From Bin87 sp965197635 (GTDB lineage: Bacteria > Chloroflexota > Dehalococcoidia > Lucifugimonadales > UBA3495): DNA of 64,000 bases. The stretch is taken from the NCBI GenBank assembly GCA_965197635.1, contig OZ240218.1:1426001-1490000 (forward strand), given 5' to 3'. Shown here one piece after another: positions 8,573 through 15,287 of this stretch (positions are counted from its first letter, which is position 1; every line of letters begins with the position of its first letter). A program made the position numbers and the translations under genes. Under the pieces are notes generated by a model. That model saw only the letters and a list, made by a program, of their open reading frames with translations. It had not been told where the DNA came from and did no database searches.

Positions 8573-10281
8573 CCCGAATCCACCGAAGGGATGCGTGGGG
8601 GCTGGCTACGCAAGGGAAGAGAAGCGTGGGTGATGGTGCAGTGCCCTGACGCCGCCGGATTCGAGCGGGTGAGGGTAGAGACAGCTATGCCAGGGGGATG
8701 CTGACGGCTCGCGAGTGGCCGCGGAGGGCAAGATCGTCGGGCAGATGGCAGCTGGAGACACGCGGAGCTCAGCCTGACGCGGGACGGCCAGGCGGTTGGA
8801 CGGTCTGGTTGAAGGGTCGGACGCCGAAGGCGGCGTCAGGAAGGGAGCGGCAGGGCTCGCAATCGCTCCAGGGCGCGACTGAACTGGTTTTCCCAGGGCC
8901 AGCCCTTGGGAAGGTGCAGGGTGAGGCGACGGGCCTTGCGGGTGATGCGTCCGGCGAGGGAGAAGAAGCGTCGCCGCAGGGTCTTGGTGGTAACCACCAG
9001 CTCGCCCAGGCCGATGCGCGCCGTCCAGCGAGCCAGATTGTGGGCCATGACCTGCACTGCCAGCCAGGCGGCGTTGGCGGGGAAGCGTCCCGAGGGAAGA
9101 TGATTGAGGCCCACGCCGTACTTCAGGTCGCGGATGGCGTTCTCGATCTCGGCATGGCGGCGGTGGTCGGCCTCCAGTTCCAGAGTGTCGCCCTCCCGGT
9201 CGGTGATGCAGGCGTGATAGCTGTAGTCGGTAAGCAGCGCCAGTTGGGAACCAGGCGCGGGCTGCACTCTGCGGACGATGAGCCGCGTTGGCGCGGCGTC
9301 GGGCTCATGCTGGAAGGGTGTGTATTCAGTCTCGGCCACGTCGGCGCCGCCGTCCATCCAGTAAGGGATGGGCGTCCAGTCCGTCTCGGGTATGGCCTCG
9401 ATGAGATTGCGCAGGCTTTGGTGCTGGCGGATGGTGATGGAGTAGCGGACGTCCATCTTGCGGCAGACGGCGACCATGGCGTGGGTGTAGAAGCCGCTGT
9501 CGGCGCGGACGGTGAGTTGTCCGGTGGCTCCGGCGTAGCGCACCCGGCCCACCGTCTCCCGCAGGAAGTGGTCCGCGCCCCGCGCGGTGTTGGCCCGACC
9601 CTGGCGCAGCCGCACCATCAGCACGTCGCCGGTGTCCGCGGCGACGGCCAGCAGCGGATGATAGCCCCGCTGGCCGGTGTAGCCATGGCGACGGGCGCCC
9701 TCCTTGCCCAGTCCGTAGGTCTCGCAGACGGTGGAGTCCAGGTCGATGGTCAACGGCGCATCGCCCGGGCCCGCACCAGCAGCCCAGGCCCGAGCCAGGA
9801 ACTCCCGGCTCACCCGATCCAGCTGGCGAACATGACCCCACCGGAAACTGCGTAGAAAGGTCCCCAGGGTGGACGGCGCTTTGACCACGCAGCCGATGGC
9901 GCTGGCCGTCCCGCCGGTGCGCAACACGTCGGCGTCGTCGATGCAGTCGCCGCCGGCCAGCGCCGACGCCACCAGGGTCAGCAGCTTGTCCCCCGGGTTG
10001 GCTCGACCCGGCGCATCTCCCAGGTCAACGTGGCGGTCCACCAGCTCACCCAGACCCAGATGGTGGGCCAGGGTGACCGGCAGGAGCAGTCCGGCATTGG
10101 CCACCAGACGGTGATCATCGAAGGCGACGTGGATGCGGTCGGGGCTGCCCAGTGGTAGCATCTAACAGGTGCTCCTCGTTTCGGGTCGGTTTCTTGTTTC
10201 AAAAACCATTATCCCCGAAGCCGGGAGCACTTTCTCATCCCCTCAGCACGCAGCCACATTCATCCTTTCGGTGGATTGGGG
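8573..10281. mobile_element. IS1380-family insertion sequence
   Basis: An inverted repeat of 21 bp with two mismatches (8573-8593, and 10261-10281 on the opposite strand; core AATCCACCGAA) bounds a block of 1,709 bp that holds one IS1380-type transposase, the usual layout for the family. The left end abuts the stop codon of the IS701 gene and the right end abuts an IS110 5' end, so the element seems to have landed in older IS sequence. I see no obvious target duplication. The ~240 bases between the left repeat and the transposase stop hold no recognised gene. Confidence 0.75.
8836..10161 (-). CDS. IS1380-family transposase
   Basis: 441 aa, full length and uninterrupted. DDE residues are visible in LTIDLDSTVCETYG, LTVRADSGFYTHAM and HAEIENAIRDLKYGVGLNHL, the last with the YREK-like spacing of IS4/IS1380 enzymes. 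The start is ATG at 10161, about 100 bp inside the right terminal repeat. With both repeats present this is one of the few potentially active elements in the cluster. Confidence 0.92.
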   Translation of the reverse strand: MLPLGSPDRIHVAFDDHRLVANAGLLLPVTLAHHLGLGELVDRHVDLGDAPGRANPGDKLLTLVASALAGGDCIDDADVLRTGGTASAIGCVVKAPSTLGTFLRSFRWGHVRQLDRVSREFLARAWAAGAGPGDAPLTIDLDSTVCETYGLGKEGARRHGYTGQRGYHPLLAVAADTGDVLMVRLRQGRANTARGADHFLRETVGRVRYAGATGQLTVRADSGFYTHAMVAVCRKMDVRYSITIRQHQSLRNLIEAIPETDWTPIPYWMDGGADVAETEYTPFQHEPDAAPTRLIVRRVQPAPGSQLALLTDYSYHACITDREGDTLELEADHRRHAEIENAIRDLKYGVGLNHLPSGRFPANAAWLAVQVMAHNLARWTARIGLGELVVTTKTLRRRFFSLAGRITRKARRLTLHLPKGWPWENQFSRALERLRALPLPS

Positions 10282-10391
10282 CTTACGACGGCATCATTGG
10301 TGACGCCCCACCAGGGGCGATCCCGTTCCATAGATTGGTCGATGTTGGCGACTCCCTCCGGCGACACGCCTACGCTGCAATAGCAGGGGAG
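10282..10391 (+). ncRNA. Candidate IS110 bridge-RNA region (left end), copy A
   Basis: IS110-group elements are known to encode a bridge RNA in the noncoding end upstream of the transposase. Here that leader is kept and aligns without large gaps to 63408-63521. Flanks are nearly identical (CATCATTGGTGACGCC, GATCCCGTT, CCTCCGGCGA), while the hairpin loop and a 22-base stretch (10328-10349) differ strongly. That is what a target-specifying loop would look like. The RNA itself is inferred, not seen. Confidence 0.4.
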
Positions 10392-10524
10392 ATGATGAGC
10401 AGACGCCAGACCAGCGCCAAACCAGCAGGGCTATCCCAGTTGAACCTGAACGCGGTGGGCATCGACGTGGGCGCCACCAGCCATTTCGTGGCGGTGCCCC
10501 AAGACCGCGTCGGACAGCCGGTGC
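10282..10524 (+). pseudogene. IS110-family 5' end and transposase N-terminal fragment
   Basis: The first ~110 bases match the leader of the IS110 copy at 63408, and the reading frame from ATG 10392 gives NLNAVGIDVGATSHFVAVPQ, the start of the RuvC-like DEDD domain with its first Asp. Identity to the other copy ends at 10524, where the first MITE begins; the remaining ~300 codons are absent. The leader includes a conserved CGCCCC/GGGGCG hairpin (10304-10319). Confidence 0.8.
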
Positions 10525-10664
10525 TAGTGTGGTGTATCCGTAGTTCGTCGGAAATAAAGTGCTGACTTGTGCCTTTGTGCCACTCCGCTCCAAGAAGAAA
10601 ACCGTTTTCCTGTCTTGGTGGAATGCCTCAGAGTAATACGACGAACTACGAATACAGGACACTA
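10525..10664. repeat. MITE copy 1 (IS630-related, ~138 bp, TA target)
   Basis: A palindromic unit bounded by TA, with terminal repeats starting TAGTGTGGTGTATCCGTAG and, inverted, TAGTGTCCTGTATTCGTAG; the match extends into GTTCGTCG on both sides. No coding capacity. It interrupts the IS110 fragment. Confidence 0.85.
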
Positions 10665-10802
10665 GTGTGGTGTATTCGTAGTTCGCCGGATATAAAGTGC
10701 CGACCGCCGCCTTTGCGCCGCTCAGTATCGAGTAGAAAACTCTTTTCCAATCCGCTCGGAAAGCCTCGAAGTAATACGGCGAACTACGAATACAGGACAC
10801 TA
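10663..10802. repeat. MITE copy 2
   Basis: Same family as copy 1, head to tail with it and sharing the TA at the joint (10663-10664). The internal sequence has diverged from copy 1, but both terminal repeats are kept. Confidence 0.85.
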
Positions 10803-10941
10803 GTGTGGTGTATCCGTAGTTCATCGGAAATAAAATGGCGGCTTGTGTCTTTGTGCCACTCTGCTTCAAGCAGGAAACTGGTTTCCTGTCCCTTTAGAAA
10901 GCTTCATTCTAATGCGACGAACTATGGATACAGCCCAGCTA
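10801..10941. repeat. MITE copy 3
   Basis: Third tandem unit, 139 bp from TA to TA. Its right terminal repeat is the most changed (GCCCAGCTAG rather than GGACACTAG). It abuts the full IS630 element that shares the same ends. Confidence 0.85.
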
Positions 10942-12110
10942 GTGTGGTGTAACTGAAGTAAGTAGTAAAAGTATGGGTTATGAGGTATCCTCCGGGTGAG
11001 CAGTTCCGAGGGAGGATTGACCATGGCCATCGGACGACCAATGCCACCGCTAATTCTGGACGAGGTGGAGCGGGAAACACTGGAGCGGTGGGTGCGACGT
11101 CCGAAGACAGCGCAAGCGCTGGCACTGCGGGCCAGGATGATCCTGGCCTGCGCCGAGGGCCGGAGCAACACCGCCGTGGGCGCCGATCTGGGGGTGTCCG
11201 ACGAAACGGTGGGCAAGTGGCGTTCCCGGTTTCTGGAACGGAGGCTGGACGGGTTGTCGGATGAACCCCGCGGCGGTCGGCCGCGGTCGGTTACCGATGA
11301 CGACGTGGAACAGGTGATTACGCTGACGCTGGAGACCACGCCCAAGGACGCCACCCACTGGAGCACTCGGTCCATGGCCCAGCGGTCCGGCCTGAGCCAC
11401 AACACGGTCAGCCGCATCTGGCGTGCCTTCGGGCTGCAGCCCCACCGCACCGAGACATTCAAGCTGTCGTCGGACCCTTTCTTCATCGAGAAGGTGCGGG
11501 ATGTTGTGGGTCTCTACCTGGACCCACCCGATCGGGCGTTGGTTTTGTGCGTGGATGAGAAGTCCCAGATTCAGGCGCTGGACCGGACCAGGCCGCTGTT
11601 GCCCATGCGCCCGGGACAAGTGGAACGGCGCACCCATGATTACCTGCGCCACGGCACCACGTCGTTGTTCGCCGCGTTGGATACCAAAACCGGCAAGGTG
11701 ATTGGCCGCTGCCACCGACGCCACCGGGCCGTGGAGTTCCGCAAGTTCCTCGATACCATCGAGGCCGAGGTGCCCGCCGACCTCGACGTCCACCTGATCG
11801 CGGACAACTACGCCACCCACAAGACGGCGCTGATCCGGAACTGGTTAGCCAAGCGGCCTCGGTTCCACCTGCACTTCACACCCACCAGCGCGTCCTGGCT
11901 GAACCTGGTGGAGCGCTGGTTCGGTCTGCTCACCGAAAAGCAGTTGCGCCGCGGCGTGCATCAGAGCAGCGCCGAACTGGAGACTGCCATCTACCGCTAC
12001 CTGGACGTCACCAACGAAGACCCCAAACCTTTTGTCTGGACCAAGACCGCCGACCAAATCCTGGCCAACGTCGCCCACTTTTGCCAGCGAACTTTGAATA
12101 CAGGACACTA
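10940..12110 (+). mobile_element. IS630-family insertion sequence, likely parent of the adjacent MITEs
   Basis: The element runs from TA 10940-10941 (followed by GTGTGGTGTA) to TA 12109-12110 (preceded by GAATACAGGACAC). These outermost ends are the same as those of the three MITEs, so the transposase encoded here is the obvious source of their mobility. Length ~1.17 kb and TA target are usual for IS630/Tc1-mariner elements. Confidence 0.85.
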
Positions 12111-12111
12111 G
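11023..12111 (+). CDS. IS630-family transposase
   Basis: 362 aa. The ATG at 11023 is preferred over an upstream in-frame start at 10996 because GGGAGG lies seven bases before it. An N-terminal HTH pair (GRSNTAVGADLGVSDETVGK, then LSHNTVSRIWRAFGLQPHR) is followed by the DDE core: VLCVDEKSQIQALDRTRP, LIADNYATHK and SWLNLVERWFG. The frame is intact. The stop codon TAG (12109-12111) is formed by the terminal repeat and the TA target itself. Confidence 0.92.
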   Translation: MAIGRPMPPLILDEVERETLERWVRRPKTAQALALRARMILACAEGRSNTAVGADLGVSDETVGKWRSRFLERRLDGLSDEPRGGRPRSVTDDDVEQVITLTLETTPKDATHWSTRSMAQRSGLSHNTVSRIWRAFGLQPHRTETFKLSSDPFFIEKVRDVVGLYLDPPDRALVLCVDEKSQIQALDRTRPLLPMRPGQVERRTHDYLRHGTTSLFAALDTKTGKVIGRCHRRHRAVEFRKFLDTIEAEVPADLDVHLIADNYATHKTALIRNWLAKRPRFHLHFTPTSASWLNLVERWFGLLTEKQLRRGVHQSSAELETAIYRYLDVTNEDPKPFVWTKTADQILANVAHFCQRTLNTGH

Positions 12112-12240
12112 GGGTGAAAACTAGGCGCTTCGCTCTAATCTCAGCCCGAATTTCGATGTCGGATAATGCCATTGTTCGCGCCTGTGATTCGGTCTAATTG
12201 GCAACGATCTACGTTAATCTATCTTCGTCAGAGAGAAATC
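12112..12240. other. Spacer between two IS630 elements
   Basis: 129 bases, AT-richer than the surroundings, with no gene or repeat that I recognise. It is probably a remnant of the original chromosome between two TA insertions. Confidence 0.5.
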
Positions 12241-12300
12241 TAGTACCGTTGCCAGGTAGATTTGTAAGAATATAAGAAAGCAGCCATACTGGGGCATGAT

Positions 12301-12308
12301 CTTTGTGT
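12301..12308 (+). repeat. Target-site duplication, left (CTTTGTGT)
   Basis: The eight bases CTTTGTGT directly precede the IS66 left terminal repeat and recur directly after its right end at 13741-13748. Eight bp is the duplication length known for IS66. Confidence 0.93.
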
Positions 12309-13740
12309 GTAACAGTTCAGAGTTGAGGGGAAGCGAGCAGTTGTTGGCAAGCGGAGAGAGGATTGAGACCTTGGGCTCGCCAGGTGCCGAAGATCGAGGC
12401 TAGGGTCATCTTGGTCTCGGTCCCCCGCTCCGAGCGGGTGCCACCACTGACCTTCCGGCTGATCACCACTGGGCGCAGGCTGCGCTCGGCGGCATTGTTG
12501 TCCGGTGGCACCTCCGGATGAGCCACGAAGACGAAGAGTTCCTTGATGTGGTTCTCCATGCGTCGGCACAGTTTGGCTTGTGCCGCCGACGGGTCATCCA
12601 AGAAGGGACGGCAGAGGGCCAAGAGGCGTCTTTCCAGGACCAGTTGGGCAGCGCGCCGCTGCTGCTCTGCCGGGTGGGTGAAGGCTTTGGCCTGGCAATA
12701 GAGTTGATGTATGGCATCGGCCCACTGGGACAATCGGTGATCGTCAGGGTAGAGGACGCGGAGGTCGTGGATGTCCCGTAGCAGGTGGGCCCAGCAGCGT
12801 TGTTTGGGGCCGTCATAGTGGTGGTAGGCGGCGTAGAAGTCGCTGACCAGCACGCCAGCAAACTCATCGCCCAGCACTTCATCCACCACCGCCTTACCAC
12901 GGTTCCGTCGCAGGAAGTACCGCAGGTCAGGGGTGCTGAAAGTCCACACGTAGCCGTTGTGTCCGTCCTCCCGCCAGCCGGTCTCGTCGGCGTGGACCAC
13001 CGGACTGCCGCGGATCCGTTCCAGAATGCCCGCCAGTTCCCGCTGCGCTTGGCCCGCCACTTTGCGCGTGGCGTCCACGATGGCCCCCAGGCTGAGGTGC
13101 AGCCCATGTACCGTGTCCAGGTACCATTGGATGGTGCGGCAAGGCAGCCGAGCCTCCTCCCGGAGCGCGGCAATCAGGCTGACAACGTTCACCCCCAGAC
13201 GCTGCTGGCCCAGCGCCGCGCCCTCCAGTTGCGCTGTGGGAGTACAGCCCCGTTGGCGCCGGGGACAGGTGCGGGTGATGTAAACGTGCTCGGTAACCTG
13301 CACCGGCACCTGGGGCAGATCGATCACTTCCCGAGTACGCTGGGTCCAGCCGCCGGACAACTGGGTCCCGCAGTCGGGACACTGCTCCACCACATGCTCC
13401 ACCCGCTGGGTGGGCGTCATGCGGGTCCGGGCGAAACCGTGGGGCCGCGGCTTGCGGGGCTGCTTGGGCTCGGCCGGTTTCCGGTCGGCTTTGGGCTTCA
13501 GGCCCGGCATCCGTCCGGAGCCTTTGGCTTTGGCCCGCCCTTCCGGCTGGGCGATCCGCTTCTCCAGCCGTTCGATGATGGCTTGCTGCCGGAGGATGAT
13601 GTCGATCAGCACATCCCGGTCGGCGGTGGTGAGGTCGATTTCATGCTTCATGGACCCAACTTGACATAAACAGGCCAAAGGCCGCCAGCCATCGACAAAC
13701 AACTTTTCAGCAATTCACCTCACCAACTCTGAACAGTTAC
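12309..13740 (-). mobile_element. IS66-family insertion sequence (single-gene type)
   Basis: 1,432 bp bounded by the 17-bp inverted repeat GTAACAGTTCAGAGTTG (12309-12325 and, inverted, 13724-13740) and a perfect 8-bp target duplication. It carries only the large TnpC-type gene, without tnpA or tnpB, as in the ISBst12 subgroup. The intact ends, intact gene and clean duplication mark a recent insertion. A deletion derivative of the same element lies at 51699. Confidence 0.93.
12317..13651 (-). CDS. IS66-family transposase (TnpC type)
   Basis: About 444 aa from ATG 13651 (MKHEIDLTTADRDVLIDIIL); an upstream in-frame start at 13702 is less likely. An N-terminal leucine-zipper-like helix is followed by a zinc-binding segment (CPDCGTQLSGG with RTCPRRQRGC) and the DDE core: VVHADETGWRED, VLVSDFYAAYHHYDGPKQRC and DNNAAERSLRPVVISRK. 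The stop codon at 12317 lies inside the left terminal repeat. The frame is complete. Confidence 0.93.
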   Translation of the reverse strand: MKHEIDLTTADRDVLIDIILRQQAIIERLEKRIAQPEGRAKAKGSGRMPGLKPKADRKPAEPKQPRKPRPHGFARTRMTPTQRVEHVVEQCPDCGTQLSGGWTQRTREVIDLPQVPVQVTEHVYITRTCPRRQRGCTPTAQLEGAALGQQRLGVNVVSLIAALREEARLPCRTIQWYLDTVHGLHLSLGAIVDATRKVAGQAQRELAGILERIRGSPVVHADETGWREDGHNGYVWTFSTPDLRYFLRRNRGKAVVDEVLGDEFAGVLVSDFYAAYHHYDGPKQRCWAHLLRDIHDLRVLYPDDHRLSQWADAIHQLYCQAKAFTHPAEQQRRAAQLVLERRLLALCRPFLDDPSAAQAKLCRRMENHIKELFVFVAHPEVPPDNNAAERSLRPVVISRKVSGGTRSERGTETKMTLASIFGTWRAQGLNPLSACQQLLASPQL

Positions 13741-13748
13741 CTTTGTGT
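13741..13748 (+). repeat. Target-site duplication, right (CTTTGTGT)
   Basis: Second copy of the eight bases flanking the IS66 insertion, identical to 12301-12308. Confidence 0.93.
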
Positions 13749-13764
13749 GAGGAAGTGCCCAGCC

Positions 13765-14882
13765 ATGGCTGCCATCAAGTATAAAGTAGAGTTGACCGAG
13801 GCCGAACGCTCCCGTCTCAATGAGGTGTCCCAGCGAGGCAAGGCGTCAGTGCGCACCGTGAAGCGTGCGCTGTCGCTGCTCCAGGCTGACCAGGGGCTTC
13901 GGGACCGTGAGATAGCCGATGTGCTGTTGGTCAACCCCGCCACGGTCGCCAGAGCGCGGAAGCGGTACGTGGAGGAAGGACTTGAGGCCGCCATCAATGA
14001 CCGACCGTGGCCGGGCCAGGAGCGCAAGCTGGACGGCAAGCAGGAAGCGCACCTGATCGCCTTTGCGTGCAGCGCCGCGCCCGAAGGGCACACGCACTGG
14101 ACACTCCAGTTGTGGGCCGACCAGGTGGTGGAGTTGGAGTTTGCCGATAGCATCTCCCTGGAGACGGTGCGCCAGATGCTCAAAAAAACGAACTCAAGCC
14201 CTGGAAGAAGAAAGAGTGGTGTATCCCCAAGGTGAGCGGGGAGTTCGTGGCGCGGCTGGAGGACGTGCTGGACCTGTACCAACCGGAGTACCATCCGGAG
14301 CGTCCAGTAGTGTGTTTCGACGAGACCTCCCGGCAATTGACTGGGGAGGTGCGTCCGCCCATCGAGGCTGCCCCCGGACGGGTGGCACGCTATGACACCG
14401 AGTACCAGCGAAACGGGACCCGGAACCTGTTCATGATCTGCGAGCCGAAGGGTGGATGGAGACATGTGGAGGTTACCGAGCGCCGCACTGCCGTGGACTT
14501 CGCGCACCAGATGCGGTGGCTGGTGGACGAGGCCTACCCTGATGCCGAGGTGGTCAGGCTGGTACTGGACAACCTCAACACCCACAAGCTCGGCTCGCTC
14601 TACGAAGCATTTGAGCCGTGCGAAGCTCGGCGCATCGCCCAACGCCTCGAGTTTCATTACACTCCTACGCATGGCAGCTGGCTGAACATGGCTGAGATCG
14701 AGTTGAGCGTCTTCAGCAGAGGGTGTCTGAACCGCCGTATCAGCGATGAGCCGGAGCTGCGGCGAGAGGTTGCGGCGCTCGAACGCGAGCGCAACGCAGC
14801 AAAATCAGCCATAGACTGGCGGTTTACCACCCAAGATGCTCGCCGTAAGCTCCAACATATCTATCCGACAAAACCAGATTGA
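13765..14882 (+). CDS. IS630-family transposase, two frames joined by -1 frameshift
   Basis: Frame one (ATG 13765 to 14235) encodes the HTH half: VSQRGKASVRTVKRALSLLQ and REIADVLLVNPATVARARKR. Frame two (from ~14187 to TGA 14882) encodes the DDE half: VVCFDETSRQLTG, RLVLDNLNTHKLGS and SWLNMAEIELSVFSRG. The switch falls on seven As (14182-14188) read A-AAA-AAA, a classical -1 slippery site, and the -1 frame continues KNELKPWKKKEWC without a gap. Programmed frameshifting is known in IS630 elements, so I treat the fusion as functional, about 372 aa. Confidence 0.82.
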
Positions 14883-14889
14883 CACGGTA

Positions 14890-15167
14890 CTAGTCTGGCC
14901 AAAATTGGTCGGAGGAAATGAAACCAGGATCTTTTCCGTACCTTTCCCCGAGTAGAGCCGCTCTGACGGTTTGGCTTTCTTCGTCCACAATAAACAGTGG
15001 AACAAACGCGTGGATTTGCTCGGCACCCAAGTTGAACCGTACCTCTGCCTCCGGCGGTTCCGGAAATGGGTCTTTCCAAATTTCTTCGTAGCGGATGGGA
15101 TAATGATAGGCTCTTCATAAGAGCGGAAAGGTTCTGGCCCCAAATTCCCTCTAAAGCTTCGCATCAT
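14890..15167 (-). pseudogene. Small hypothetical gene with one frameshift
   Basis: A start MMRSFRGNLGPEPFRSYEEP (ATG 15167) and a second-frame segment RYEEIWKDPFPEPPEAEV then HAFVPLFIVDEESQTV to SSDQFWPD join with a single-base shift near 15095, giving about 92 aa that read as one acidic protein. The TAG stop coincides with the TA target of the adjacent IS630 element; the sequence on the far side of the IS also begins so that TAG is regenerated. I know no family for it. It may be intact if the shift is an assembly error. Confidence 0.4.
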
Positions 15168-15238
15168 CGTTTCCTTGCTTTTTGAGATTGGACGGCAAAT
15201 TACTGCAATGCTTTCATGTCGTCAATCACGAAAAGTTT

Positions 15239-15261
15239 GGGGCGGGTTTCAAACCCGCCCC
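15239..15261 (-). terminator. Hairpin downstream of aconitase
   Basis: GGGGCGGGTTT and AAACCCGCCCC form an 11-bp stem with a one-base loop, about 27 bp beyond the aconitase stop. No strong U-tract follows on the minus strand, so it could act as a 3' stabilising structure rather than a full intrinsic terminator. Confidence 0.55.
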
Positions 15262-15287
15262 ATTTGGATGCGTCGCCAGGACGGAGG

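Larger units (their letters stand above)
12241..14892 (+). mobile_element. Second IS630-family element, interrupted by IS66
   Basis: The ends are TAGTACCGT at 12241 and its inverse ACGGTACTA ending at 14892, each built on a TA. Removing the IS66 insertion and its 8-bp duplication leaves about 1,212 bp, normal for IS630. The IS66 lies in the 5' noncoding part, upstream of the transposase start, so the gene is whole but its native promoter may be displaced. This element differs in sequence from the IS630 at 10940. Confidence 0.75.

Noticed and set aside
8698..9855. 385-aa plus-strand open frame
   Set aside because: Antisense to the IS1380 transposase, no family pattern.
10294..10869. 191-aa minus-strand open frame with repeated YTTLVSCIRSS segments
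   Set aside because: It is produced by three MITE copies read through; the repeats follow the palindromes, not a protein.
10525..10941. Possible CRISPR-like array of repeats
   Set aside because: Units are ~138 bp palindromes ending in TA with IS630-like ends; no short repeat-spacer pattern and no cas genes.
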